A DNA stretch of 64,000 nt from Strongylocentrotus droebachiensis (GCA_035222895.1 JAVYIG010005277.1:1-64000); one strand, 5' to 3'; positions 1 through 12,400 are shown, numbered from the stretch's first letter. The notes: generated by a model not told the origin, from the sequence alone. Numbers and translations: made by a program.

Positions 1-68
1 ACACTCCTCTCTTTTTTGGCCGGCGTTTATTGGGGGGGCCACCCCACCGCCCCCTGGCTACGCGCCTG
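1..68. mobile_element. Right end of a hAT-like short element, cut by the window edge
   Basis: The segment ends in CTGGCTACGCGCCTG, which is the inverted form of the CAGGC-CGTAGCC terminus seen complete at 12768-12934. A G/C homopolymer-rich interior precedes it, as in that copy. The left end and its target duplication lie outside the window, so the family call rests on the single terminus. Confidence 0.5.
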
Positions 69-522
69 CTGTCAGATGAACATATGTTGATACCTTGTCC
101 GCCCCGGAAGCTCAGGGGTTTAAGGTTTTAATTTACGGTCAGATGAGCATTTAGCGCCCTAGACGGGGGCCAGGGGGCAGAGCCCCGGAAGTTCAGGAGT
201 TTAGGCATTTTCTCTTTAATATACTTTTTCAAAGAAAGGTGTGGGGGGGGGGGGGGCTCGAGGATCCCGATCCCCGCCGTTCCGCTGGCCCTGATATGTA
301 GTCATCTCAAGAAGCATTTTCTTGCCTGGCTGTAAATTTAGGAATTTGTCATTTTCCAACAAACGCATGGAGTGAGGAAAATTATCTCATTTCAGCATTA
401 TTTGTTAACCACCGTTATTGAATTACAAATAAACCACGTTTGAATTCTATTTCTCCAAACCCAACCCCCCCCCCCCCTCCCCTATCAGTACGCCAGTGCT
501 CCCCCCCCCTCCGATCTACACC

Positions 523-1200
523 TTGTTGGCGGGAAAATTGCAACTGATATCCCTTACCTTTCTTCATTCTCTTTTTTTTCCTTTCCCTTTCTCTCCTCTT
601 TTAGTTTTCCTTCCCTTCCTTATCTCTCTTTTAGGTTTGCTGGGGGGGGGGGGGGAGGGGCACGGTCATTTTGGTCCCCAACCCGCTCCACACATTGTTG
701 GCGGGATTAACCGCAACTGATCTCCGATTCTTTTCTTCCTTTTCTTTTTTTCTTCCTCTTTTTGTTCCCTTTTAGCTCTCCTCTTTTCCTTTTCCTTCCT
801 TCTCTCTTTTTTTAGCGGGGACGGGGGGGGGGGGGGGGAGGCTAGGGTCTTTTGCCCCCCCTCGATTGTTGGCGGGAAAATTGCAACTGATATCCCCCTT
901 CTTTTCTTTTCTTCTTCCTATTTTGTCCTTCCCTTTATCTCCTCTTTATCTTTTTTCTTTCCCTTTCCTTCCTTCTCTTTTATTTTTTTATTGGGGGGGG
1001 GGGGGGGAGGGGGAGGCAAGTCCCCCCCCCCCCGATCACCTTCTTCCCTCTTTTCTTTTCTTCTTCCTCTTCTTTTTTCCCTTTCTCTCCTCTTTCCCTT
1101 CTTTTCCTTCTCTCTCTCTCCTTTTTTTTTTTGCGGGGGGGGGGGGGGGGGGGCCAAGGCACGCTCGGCCCCCCCCCCCCTGGATCCGCGCCTGGTCTCC
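523..1200. repeat. Pyrimidine-rich ~171-bp tandem array, about four units
   Basis: The phrase TTGTTGGCGGGAAAATTGCA (or close variants) starts at 523, 695 and 866, giving periods of 172 and 171. Each copy is followed by about 100 bases of T/C-rich DNA and a long G run. A fourth unit lacking the phrase occupies about 1034-1200 and ends in CTGGATCCGCGCCTG, a hAT-like terminus. A lone monomer lies at about 4555-4670. Open frames here are low-complexity artefacts. Confidence 0.75.
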
Positions 1201-1904
1201 CTCTCTCTTATGTTCATAGTTGCGATAGATATTAATCGCACATAAGTTGCGATTGATATCAACTCTTTATAGAATATTTTGTATTCTTTGATGTGAACAC
1301 TACTACTAGAAACCCATCCCACCCAAAAAAAAACCCGTCGAAGTTTGCTCATGGATTTTTGGTGGAGTAGTGCGCATGTGAACTGCATGCGTAGGGAAGC
1401 AAGGAGAGTCACGTGAGCCAAAATCGGTGAAACTTCGGCAGCCGTTTAAAAAAAAAAGATTCCAGAGGTGGATTCTTCGATTTCGATTTTTCTTCGTCGC
1501 GTTTGCCGATAGCTTGACAGTTGCTAAAACCGCAATGTGTGAACAAATCTACGTTTCTTTTTGTTGCAGTGTAAATGTAGCTAAGCGTTTTGTTTTGGTG
1601 GCAAAAAAAAACGCATTTTGCCCCCCCCCCCCCCTCCAAAAAAAAAAAGCAGTAGAGGAAAAGAGATGGTTTGTATTTTTAACCCAAAAGAACATAACAA
1701 TAATAAAAACCTGAATTAAATCACATATAAAATTCCTTTCAAAGAAAAGGAAAGTTAACAGGAACTAAATTTCCTAAACATTGCGCATGCCACCTAAATT
1801 ATTTTATCAATGGAGGTTTTTATAATAGCGATAGGCGCATATCGTGGACATATTGTGAGAGAATGGGAAAGCCTGTCTGATTTTTGTTAAAGGGGTGAGA
1901 AGAC
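1201..1904. other. No gene recognised
   Basis: This stretch lies between the arms of the inverted repeat. It holds short C and A runs near 1620-1650 and otherwise unremarkable AT-rich sequence. Short open frames on both strands resemble no family. Confidence 0.5.
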
Positions 1905-2174
1905 ATGTGCCCCTGAACGATGGCGTACTGATGGGGGGGGGGGGGGGTATTTCTTATTCGATACCAGTGATTAACAAATGTTGCTGAAATGACATGATTT
2001 TCTGGTATTTTTTCTCAATGTTTTTGTCATGCGTTTGTTGGAACATTAGAAATTCCCCAATTGAAAGTTGGGCGAAAAATATGCTTATTTAGAAGCCTTT
2101 GTGTCATGGTCTGCAAAACGGCTGGGCTCGGGGGCTTAGGCCCCCCTCACTTTTTGAACAAGTATGTTACAGAG

Positions 2175-2205
<31 letters not shown>

Positions 2206-2253
2206 AACAATAAGTAACCTGCCAATGCCACAAAATGAATGAGGTATCAAAAT

Positions 2254-2640
2254 ATGCTCATCTGACCGTTTAGTTAAATGCCTGAAACCCCAGAGTTAAC
2301 GGGGGCTCCGCCCCCGGACCCCGCCAAGGGCGCTAAGGCGGTCCCCTAGATGCTCATCTTACCGTAGTTAAATATTAAAACCTCTGAGCTTCCGGGGGCT
2401 CTGCCCCCTGGACCACATCAATGGCCTTAAAGAGGACCCCAGTATGCTCATCTAACCGTAATTAAATAACTAAAGTCCCTGAGCTTTCGGGGGCTCTGCT
2501 CCCACGACTCTCCGCCAATTAGTGACCTGCCAGTGTCACAAATAAGGTATCTAAATATGCTCATCTGACCGTAATTTAATGCCTAAAAGCCCTGAGCTTC
2601 CGAGGACTCAGCCCCTTGACCCCCTGCCGAAGCTCAGGCC
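2254..2640. repeat. Four-unit tandem repeat, 94-113 bp period
   Basis: ATGCTCATCTGACCGT (with small changes) begins at 2254, 2350, 2444 and 2557. Each is followed by AGTTAAAT-like sequence, a GAGCTTCCGGGGGCT block and a C-rich tail. Two inverted units sit at about 71-200, so the array forms part of the arms of the larger inverted repeat. Confidence 0.75.
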
Positions 2641-3189
2641 CAGGACCCCACTCCAATTTACGCTCTACCTGATCGCGGGGCCTGCATGTAACGTGTAAGA
2701 GTGGTGGTGATGCAGATTTTTCTTCTGCCCCGCCCTTTCAAACGTTTTTGCTCATTATGTCACTGCCCCTGGAAGGTGAGCCCCCTGGAATGTTTGCCCC
2801 CCCCCCCCCCATCCCAAACTGCTTCCGGCTCGCCTGTATGAAACATGAAACTTTAGATATATTGTGAATTAGGCAGACATGATAACAAAAAAATATTTAA
2901 AAATTGCTTCAGAGAGAGAGAGAGAAAGAGGGGGGGGGGGGCGGGAGAGAGAGAGAGAGAGAGAGAGGAGGAGGGGGGGGGGGGGGGGGGGGGGGAGAGA
3001 GAACTACATCATGCATGTTCACGTAAGATGGCAATTGCCTCTTGTCGATGTTTATCACATCGATTAGGAAAGGAAATAGACCAGATGAATACATTTTCTT
3101 TAATATTTGAGATGTATCTTTTAAGAACCATTCAACATTCTTTCACTCAAGATACGAAATACAACATACATAATACATACAATATAAGG
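2641..3189. other. Gene-free stretch with (GA)n/(G)n tracts
   Basis: The main content is a compound GA and G homopolymer tract at about 2911-3003, with another GA run further left at 2175-2205. The frames that cross it encode only R/E/G or S/L/P repeats and are not genes. Confidence 0.6.
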
Positions 3190-3470
3190 AGTAGGGGAGT
3201 GTATGGGACAAGCTAGAAAGGAGAGGGGGGCGATACATCTCTCGTCCTATTCATTTTAATTTTTCAATTTCTTTAAGGACTTGGGTTCTTTTCTTTTTTT
3301 AACTACTACATGATAAATCGTCCTTGTTTTCACGAAGTGACGGTAGTGAGGAAAATCGTAACGCAAAGTGAATGCAATTTTTTTTCACTACCGTCACTTC
3401 GTGAAAACAGCGACGGATTGTATCAAATATTTGTTCACACAATAACAGAAATATGCTTTGTCCAGCGCCC
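3190..3470 (+). repeat. Interspersed repeat copy carrying a hairpin insertion
   Basis: It shares the order GACAAGCTAGA, CATACATCTCTCGTC-like, a T run, and CACAATAACAG...GCTTTGTC with 13795-13985. The second copy lacks the 97-bp hairpin at 3319-3415, so the two act as occupied and unoccupied sites. Confidence 0.6.
3319..3415. mobile_element. Perfect-stem hairpin (foldback MITE candidate)
   Basis: Arms 3319-3349 and 3385-3415 are reverse complements; the inner 24 bases are perfect and contain CACGAAGTGACGGTAGTGA. A single arm with the same outer extension (ending CAGCGACG) recurs at 10075-10105 inside other repeat sequence. The presence/absence difference from the copy at 13795-13985 suggests mobility, but no clear target duplication is seen. 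Confidence 0.55.
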
Positions 3471-3954
3471 AAAATACACGGGGCGATGGGCAATTCGCCC
3501 CCGTGAGCTCCATAATCGCCCCCCGTCAGGTTGCCCACGGGGGCGATTGCAAAATTAAAAGTCGCTCCCGTGGAATTATAAAATAAAGATTATCTTTTCT
3601 TATATAACTTTAACACAAAATAAGTATCAATTTCAAACCTTAAACCAATGAAATGGAACTTAGATGGCGCTTTCTCTCCCATCCCTTTGTATTACCGATA
3701 CAAACAACGGAAGCTCGCAGTGCAGCTAATGCGGCCGTCAGCAGTGGCTATACTGCGCCGGTAGTACTGATGTGCACGCTGACGCCCAATATCTGCTGGA
3801 GCTGGAGACGATCGCGCAAGGACTGAAACATGGAGAAGTTTTTCGTTATGAAAAGAATCCTCTGAAATATGGTTGTTCTAAAAGAACAACAAATAATGTA
3901 ACTCGACCAATAAATAAATATCGAGAAGAAGATCAGCAAAGATGTTGCAGGGAC

Positions 3955-4070
3955 GTTTCGTTGTACCGTTCTCGAAAAATAATCCTCGTCTGAATTCATT
4001 TTACCCCCCCCCCCCGTCCACGCGAAGCGCGGAAGCTTTGACGTTTCATTAAATCAGTAGAGAAAGAAGA
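3955..4070 (+). repeat. Single unit of the repeat arrayed at 45110-45410
   Basis: Shared order: GTACCGTT, TCTGAATTCA, a C run, CGCGAAGCGCGGAAGCTT, TGACGTTTC, TAGAGAAAGAAGAC. The distant array has the same order with a 109-bp period. Confidence 0.6.
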
Positions 4071-5089
4071 CAAAAATATGAAAATAATATTTTGCCTTGA
4101 TTAAGAAAAATTGAAAATTGTATCAGTATAAAACAGGGAGAAGGAAAGGGAGGAAATTAATCAAAACAAACATTGAAGAATCCAATTCAGTGTTCTTTCG
4201 TGATGCATACGAATGAAAGTACATACAAAGGTGAAATAATAAATTGAAGAGCGATGATGAATCAATTCTTTGACGTTGATTGATTGAATAACAAATAATG
4301 AAACAATATGGTCTGAGGGTCATATATCTTCGAATATTAGAAAGTTTCATCCACCATCGTGTTGTTGAACACTATTTGCAATTTAATTTTAATGCGGTGA
4401 CTTGTCTGTTACGAGCAGAAGGTCATTTCAGGCTTCTATATTCTATAATTCTAATATTCTATATATATCTGGATAGAGACACTTCAAGCTACGAGTCAGA
4501 AAGTATATCATCATCTCACAGAATTCTACTCGAACACCCGCATCGAAACTCTTTTCACCCTTTTTTTTTCTTCTTCCTCTTTTTTGGTCCCTTTTAGCTC
4601 TCCTTTTTTCCTTTTCCTTCCTTGTCTCTTTTTTTAGCGAGGGCGGGGGGAGGCAAAGGCCTTTTGATTGACCTGTGACGGGTAAACTTTTTTTTTCTCA
4701 ATTACTTGGTCTAACCTTAAAAACCGTCTAATTTTACTTTAGATTTTCAAACAGTAACAGTTACGACCTAAATTAGGCCTAAGGCCAAGGGATGTACTCT
4801 ACATTTTAATGACAAATTAACGTTAACGTTAGACTTAACTTAAACTGTTGTTTCTCAGTGATACAAGTAGTAAAGGAACACTTTAAAAAAACAAATATAT
4901 ATATCTTTCCCCTTTTTTTGTTCCTTCTTTTTTTTCCCTTCTTTTTTCCCTTCTCAGCTATGTAACAAGTAAATTTCTAAGAGGGAAAATACCGACTTAA
5001 ATAAATTATAATGATAAAATACCGAGGAATTAAGGAGTTTCATGGGTACCAATTCAATGGAAATTTGTATTAAAATAAGAGCCCCCGTC
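4071..5089. other. Gene-free stretch with a pyrimidine-repeat monomer
   Basis: A monomer of the 171-bp family lies at about 4555-4670 (TTCTTCCTC, CTTTTAGCTCTCC, TTTTTTAGCGAGGGC). The segment TCGTGTTGTTGAAC near 4360 recurs near 13708. Nothing else is recognised; the remainder is AT-rich. Confidence 0.5.
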
Positions 5090-5930
5090 AGCACTAAAAG
5101 AGCCCCCGTGAGAAGAGATTTTGATAGGGGCATTTATTGGAGGTGAAAAGCGGATATTATGAAGGAAAAAGAGCATTTATTAGGAAGGAAAAGGGCACGT
5201 GTCAAAATAAAAGGGGGTGTTATTAGAGATGAAAAGAGCACTTATCAGGAGGAAAAGAGGGCACTTGTCAAAATGAAACGAGTATCTCTCAGAATTGAAT
5301 AGGATCATTTACCAGACTTGAAAAGGGGCACTAGTAGGAGAATGAAAAAGGACTATTTTCATAGGTGAAAAGGGGCATTTATGAAAAGGCGAAGGGCTCT
5401 TTGTTAAATGGGGGCACTTATCATAAGGAAAAGGGGCACTTATAAGAAAGGAAAGGGGGCACATGTGAAAATATAACGTGTGGTTATCCGATTTAAAAAG
5501 AGGTAGTTATTAAAAGGAAAAGGGGCACTTCTTACAAAGGAAAAAGGGCAATTGTCAAAGTAAAAGGGGCACCTCTAAGATTTGAATAGGGCAATTATCA
5601 GAGGTGAAGGAGGCGCTTAACAAAAGTGAAAAGGGGCGCTTCTCGTACCCAAAAAGGGGCACCTACTAGAGATTAAAAAGGGCACTTATGAGAATGGAAA
5701 ATAGATACTTATTGCAAAGGAAACTGGGAACTTGGAAAAGAGGTAGGTGTCAAAATAAAAGGGGCACATATTAGAGGTGGAAAGGGGATGGGGCATTTTT
5801 ACCAATTAATAGGGGCACATATAAAAGTAATAGGGGCACTTTTTATGTAAAAAGGGCGCTTCTTACAAAGTTAAAGGGGCACTTTCCTATGGAAAAAGGG
5901 GCACTTTTTGGGTACTTGAAAAAGTGGGGG
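5090..5930 (+). repeat. Degenerate minisatellite, AAAAGGGGCACTT motif
   Basis: About 25 imperfect units of roughly 30 bp follow one another, each built on GAAAAGGGGCAC plus TTATCARAGGT-like sequence. The array runs into a G/C homopolymer block at 5925. A shorter inverted relative (GTGCCCCTTTTC units) lies at 7160-7350. Confidence 0.75.
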
Positions 5931-6300
5931 GGGGGCACTGTGCCCCCCTGCCCCCCCCCCCCCCCGGGTCCGCCGCCTCTGTTGGCCCCCCCCCCTGGCG
6001 CAAAAAAAAGGAAAAAAGACGCCCCCCCCCCCCTGGCAAAAAAAAAAAATTGTGACCAGGAACTTACCTTGTTTTTTTTTTGCTAAAAGGGGGGTGGAGA
6101 GGTGTTGGATTTAAAATAAGCGCTCACTATGCCACCCCCCCCCCCCACTGATCGAAATATCGGCCGGCACGATTTTCAATTTTCCGGGGGCAAAAGAGAA
6201 GAAAAAAAGTAGTGCTGACTACCCCCTCTCCCCCCACTCCCCTCCCCCCACTTTTTCTAGTATTTGCGCCTCCACTCCTTAGAAATCCTGGGTCCGCTCC
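5931..6300. mobile_element. Stacked truncated G/C-rich hAT-like elements
   Basis: The block ACTGATCGAAATATCGGCCG near 6148 matches ACTGAGCGACTTTTCGGCCG inside the hAT-like element at 43447-43838. Right-end-like termini GGGTCCGCCGCCTCTG (about 5966) and TGGGTCCGCTCCTG (about 6289) are present, but no matching left ends. It looks like two truncated copies. Confidence 0.45.
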
Positions 6301-6442
6301 TGCGTTCACTGTCATCAAACCACAATTTTCAGACATTATCATATCTATACTGTGACAACAGAAATGAATTATTCGACAGAAAATTTTGGGGTCATTTCAT
6401 TCAAGAGAAGTCGTCGTACAAACACACACTCATCGTCTTAAG

Positions 6443-9400
6443 ATGATTCATGCATCATGTCTCCTGCTTCTAGTCCTAGTCTCTATGGGTCTAGCCCACT
6501 GGCCTAAGCCTAAGACCAGGTTGGACGGGAAGCCGTCTGCATCACCAGAGGTTCGTCCCGAGTTAGATATGTCTGCGCAGGAACTGACAGAGGACGAGAA
6601 AGCAGCAATCCTGGCCCTACACAACACGGATCGTGGTGATGTGTCTCCTTCGGCCTCCAACATGGTTGAACTTGTAAGTTTGTTCATAGATGCCGAACAG
6701 TTTTTTCCCCTTCTTAAGACTTGCAGTTTACTTGCTCACAGCCTCTTCTTTTTCTTGTTTCTTGTTTTTACTAATGACTTATTTTATTTGGTTCTGACGA
6801 ATCAAGTTAACAATAATTTCATGACTTTAAATCTCACAGAAAACAATCATCATTATCGATAACTATAGGTTTAGGAGTACAATGCAGGTACTTGCGGGAA
6901 TCTACAGGGGAGCAAATTTAGGACCCTTACTGACGGTATTTTAGATGCCTTAAAGTTTAGTACCATTTAAAGAATGCTGACGATACCTGCATATATACTA
7001 TGCTTCAGATAAAACAAATGATTTTTTTTGAAGTCGTTATTTGCAGGTGGTGTCGTGAAATGTTAATGAAACTTAAGAAATACGAATATGTTGTTTTGAA
7101 TCTAGACGTAGATTTACATGATTTCTCAATTGCTCATTGGTAGGATCACATAACTATATTTTTCTTCTGATGATTACCCCTTTTCCGTTCATTTAAGTGC
7201 CCTTTTTCATCTCTGTTCAGTGCCCCTTATCAGGTGCGAGTAGTGCCACATTTTCACCTCGGATAATTCCGATTTTTACTTCGCCACGTGCTCCTTTTCT
7301 TTTCTTATAATTGTGTATATGTGCCCCCTTTTCTTTTCACCATAAAATGTGTTTTCTTCAATTTGACCCAATGTTTGTTCGCTGGTCTCGCTGGCATTTT
7401 ATGTTATCATGATTTTGTTCCTTATCTAATATCTTTATAGTCTTTCGTGATTAGGATTATTTTGTCCTCCATATAGCATGTATTTTTTCGCAATGCAACC
7501 TCACAAATCTAAATAAAGATTTGCTCGCTCCCTTCGCTCGCTCGGATATTCGGGCCATCACACTCAACCGCCAAGTATGATGCTTATGCAGTACCTTGAA
7601 TCTGGTGAAAAGTCAACAAAATATTTTCTTCAGCTTGATAAAGCCAAATGGAAAAAGAAAGATATAGATTGTCTCGAGACTAACGGAAAAAATATCAAAG
7701 ATGAACAGAAGATTTTGACAGGTATACGAGAATTTTATTGTAAACTCTATATGGGAAATAACACCGGGGCTGGGTTTAAATAATACATATCTCCTATCAA
7801 CTTAAATGTTTTAATTGAAAAAGATGCAAATTTATACGAGGGAAAAATAACAAAGAATGAATGCTGGGAAGCATTGAAGTCAATGAAGATGAACAAATCA
7901 CCTGGAAGCGATGGACTCAGTGTTGAATTTTATAAATGCTTCTGGGGGGATATCAAACATATTGTAATTGATAGTCTGAATGAGGTTTACGACAAAAAAC
8001 AGTTGTCTTGCACACAAAATCAAGCTATTCTTACTTTATTATATAAAAAAGGTAACAAAAAGGTTTAGATAATTGGCGACCTATTTCGCTGTTAAACATT
8101 GACTATAAACTTTCAACTCGCATTCTTTCAATACGATTACAGAAAGTAATCTACAAACTTGTATCACAGGATCGGGCTGGTTTTTTGAAAACCGCTCTGC
8201 ATCTGAACGTAACAGACTTATTCAGGATACTATTGATTATTATCTTTTTGCAAACAAACCAGTTGTTTCAAATAGCGTTCGATACTATTGGTCATGTTTT
8301 TCAATTGTCCTTGTTACGGGAACTTAAATTTAAAGATTCGTTTTTAAGATTTTGGCTGGATTTTGGCTGGATATCCGAGAAATTCGCACCATCGACACTA
8401 CCTGCAATTGCCCACCTTCTACCCTTTTATTTATAATCATTGCAGAGGTTTTAGCAATTAAAATAAAGAAAACGCCAAAATAGAGGGAATCCAAGTCCCA
8501 TACTTCAATGAAGACAAATCTGATTTTAAAGATATACGTATCGTTCAGTATGCAGACGATACGACGATTATTACTAAGTCTGTTCAATTTGTTAAAGAAA
8601 TAATGAAAGAAGTAGAAATGTTTGCAGAATGTAGTAACTGGTGTAGCAACTGTGACGTTATGAGTATTACGTAAAGACCAACTGTAATGACGACGCGACA
8701 ACAGTGCCCTTGTGATGATACCAAAATGAGCGGCTCAACCTTTAATAAAAGATAGAACAAATAAAACAAAATAATCAGCATACATATGCATCACTTGCAA
8801 GACAAACTGTCTACCATAGGACGTACATGCATAAAACCGAAATAATTATCATCCATGGTTCCTGTTTCATTCCATTCTTCTGTACGCCCACCTTTGTCAT
8901 GCAATTTTACCTGACCTACTTTCTGTCATTTTGTACTAAAAAATTCCCCTTTTACCTCAAATGCTACCTTTCCTATTCTTGACCATTATTTTCTGCTCAT
9001 AATTATGTTCATAACTAAATCATAATCGTATTTTCTCATACATTCATAGAGCTTCTTGCCTATTCATAATATTCATACTTTTCCCGAATTATCTTATACG
9101 CTACTGACACCAAAACCTATGTGTAGTAACTCTACATTGCAAAACGTATGGATAAACTATCATGTATTTATAAGTATTGAAGAGGTTAACAAAGTGCTTG
9201 GAAAAATTTGTTTAAATATTGGATCCAGAATATTGGGGATTTGCCGTTTATTTGCATTTTAATTGCAAAGAAAGTGATATGTATCGTATTTGTAGTTGCC
9301 TAACTTTTAAATTGACATGTTTTGTTCCTAGGCCGAATTGAAATATATTGATATGTTTTAAGTAACAGATATTGAAAATGAAATGATTTGGTATAATAGC

Positions 9401-12400
9401 AATATCAAAAATAGGAATGAGTTATTGCATTTTTCAACTGGATAAGAAACAAGTCTTAGTAAACAGTATTTGGAAAGAAGTTGATTCCATTTGTATTAAT
9501 TTAAAAGAAAAATGAAATACTGTCCGCCTTCAAATTGGCAAAGTTAAAAAGTGCATTTCCGATTTTTGGGTTACAGAAATTACACAATAGGATACAATAT
9601 GTAAACATTTCACCATCTGCAGTGGAATCCAGGTCAATAGAAATGGTAAAAGGTGAATCCATTGATGTAGCGGGCATTAGAGCCAAACACTATTTGAATT
9701 GGATTTATTCTGAAATGTGAATTGTATTGGTCTGAATCATGAATTGTATTGAATATGAATTGTGAATTCAATTTAACCCGAATTATGAATTTAATTTAAT
9801 TACTTAGTCTGAATTATAAATTGAATTTGATCTGAGTCGATAATTTTATTTTAATCTGAATTATGAATTGAATGTGATCTGAATTTGAATGAATTCGATC
9901 TGAATTATGAATTGAATTGGTCTGAATCATAAATCGAATTTAATCACAATTGTGAATTTGGTTTAATCCGAATTATGAATTGAATTTAACTACTTAGTCT
10001 GAATTATGAATCGAATTTTAGTCTGCATGTTGAACTATCGAATTTTGTGTTACCTACGTTCAAGTCAATTTGTTTCACTACCGTCACTTCGTGAAAACAG
10101 CGACGAAATGTTCTATTCTGTATCCATCTGTATCTTATTGATGTTTGTAATCTGTAATCTTGTACTGACATGCAAACGAAACAAATTTCCAACCATTGGA
10201 CAACAAAATTTGAATATTGAATTTGATGTTAGAAAACAATAAACAGGATCTGCCGTGCATTTATTTTTGGAACGCTTATTTTGATTTACCCAATGAGTTT
10301 TACTGGAAGACGGTGCTTCATCATAAATTTTACTTTATAAATGACAACATAATTAAGCAGTTTAATTTTAAATTTATAGGATTTCCCGGCCAAATTCGCG
10401 AGTTTGTCATTCAAATTCATTTGTCTTGCGTTCAAATTCGACGCTTTTAGTGCTGTCGGGTTTATCTCGAGTTTATATTCCCTTTTCTAGATTTCAAATC
10501 TATGAAGTTTTCGTTAGAATCTATGTATGTTTCATTCCAATTAATGAACAAATTGCTTCTTTTGCTATTTGGTCATTCGATTTAGCGCAACACGATTTTC
10601 TGACATCGCGACGGTGTACTTTTAGCATTCTAATTCATTTGTAGCATTCAAATTAGCACTTTGTGCACTCAAATTAATGGTTAATATACATTTCTCGTTT
10701 TTTAAACACTTTTTATAGCTCATTCTTTTTCTTTCAAGATCGTTTTTTCATGTGTATTTCATCCTATTTTATTTTCTTGCATTTATACTCTTTATATACT
10801 TTTAGATTTATCAGATATTCATCAGCCTTTGAGTTTGATTGTTAAAAAAAAGACTTACTGTACATCTACGGACTTGATGGTCTCAATATTTGTGTAAATT
10901 TTCATGTAAGGATGTTTTTTGTCTTGTGTTTCATCATAAATTTATCACAATTTTCATTATGGAGGAAGGGTACAATATTGTGACTGGGGTAGGTGTTTTC
11001 GTGTCCCCACTTTTCCGGGGTATATGAACATGTCCGTTCAGAGATGCCATATTCCTTGATTTCGCCCCTTCTTTACCTTATGTCTGACTACAAACATATG
11101 CTTTGTCCTCAAAATTAATAAACTGAATAACAGAAAAGACCCCAATAGCAAATCATGTATTTAATTGCATTTTTTTAAAGCTGTAAACGTGTGATGCATT
11201 TCTTCCCCCTAACATTCCTAACTTGAATAAACATAATTCGAATACGAATGACAGGCGTTAATTTGAATGATAAAAATGACGCCTCGACAAGTGACGATTA
11301 ATTTGAATGCTAGTTGAGCAGTTTCTAAATTGAATGACAGATCTATGAAACCCTTCGACCAAAATCCTAAATTAAATACAAAAGCTGGAAAATTGAATGA
11401 TAATTGGCATGGCAAAGCCGATCTGCGCTAACTTAAATGCAAAGTAAATGAATTCGAATGACAAACACGCGAATTTGGCCGGGAAATCCTATATTAATAG
11501 AATATTGCGCAGTGAAGACAATTTATGTAAATGGAAGATTAAAAATAATGATCTATTTGATCTCTGTATTTAATTTTAAAATCTTTTTGGACGAAAAATT
11601 TATTTTAATAGGTCATGAAATACCTTCAAACTTTCAAACTTTGCTCAGTTTATTATTTATAGAAACTATATTAGAGACTGTTTTGGAAGTGAAAAACACA
11701 GGATACATGCTGTATATTTGATAAAAGAATTAAAGGTGTAAATTCGCTATAAAATGAAATCAAAAGAAATTCGATACAAACGAAGCAACACAAATATTTG
11801 CATTATTTTAGTTAGTGTTTATGTCACATTACTTTCATGTTTTGTACTATATATAATATGTTACAATTGCATAATTATGTAAATAAACAGTGTTGTAAAT
11901 AGCCTTTACTTTATGATGTGAACAAATAAAGTTCCTCGAAAGAGGATAAATAGGATAAAACAAAATTTTGGACCATGTACAGAGAAAAACAAACAATGAA
12001 GGTGCCCGTTTTTTTGCTTCCAGAAAGCGCCCTCTTTTGCTGGTGCCCCCATCCCACTTTTAAAGACACTCCGCCGCCCCTGGATTTACTTGAAAATTTG
12101 ATTACAGCATAACGTGTTGATGTGACCTGAGCATCACAATATCAAATTCGATTCAGTTTCAGTTATTTACCATTTTAAATCACAAGTAAATAGGTAAAAT
12201 AGCAGCAATAAAATCATTATATGAAATGTTGGGATTCCATGAAAGGCAAAATGCTTGTGGCCAGGGCCCTAATGTTTTTAAATAACATCATAGTGAAGAA
12301 CATTTGATAGTATTAGAATATTCTTTTTCTATCCACCACCAATAGGGCTCACCAGACAGGCTGGTGGCCTAGGGTTGGCCAGAACCTTGCAAGTGGACCA

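Larger units (their letters stand above)
69..2640. repeat. Large imperfect inverted repeat (composite repeat island)
   Basis: Sequences at 69-500 recur in reverse complement at about 1905-2640. Shared blocks are the 16-mer ACGGTCAGATGAGCAT (135-150; inverted at 2254, 2350, 2444, 2557), a block around CCAACAAACGCATG (about 358; inverted near 2030), and ATCAGTACGC next to a C/G run (about 484; inverted near 1924). The arms are diverged and enclose the pyrimidine-rich array at 523-1200. No transposase coding is visible. Confidence 0.6.
9050..11730 (+). pseudogene. Probable C-terminal part of the same LINE, interrupted
   Basis: Open fragments read KLKSAFPIFGLQKLHNRI...ESRSIEM (about 9537-9718) and FWNAYFDLPNEFYWKTV...IKQFNFKFI (about 10267-10378), then LIEYCAVKTIYVNGRLK after 11490. 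The IKQFNFK-type phrase is typical near the end of L1/Tx1-like ORF2. The fragments follow the RT relic on the same strand at plausible spacing. A satellite (9690-10030) and a transposon (10379-11489) interrupt it. Family assignment is weaker than for the RT part. Confidence 0.5.

Noticed and set aside
496..1421. Several overlapping frames of 60-167 residues on both strands
   Set aside because: They are translations of pyrimidine tracts and G runs (Phe/Leu/Ser/Pro or Arg/Glu/Lys/Gly only) within a tandem repeat.
12225..12260. TTGGGATTCCATGA as the missing CAP exon
   Set aside because: No acceptor or donor and no continuation of the LA..A..WA pattern.
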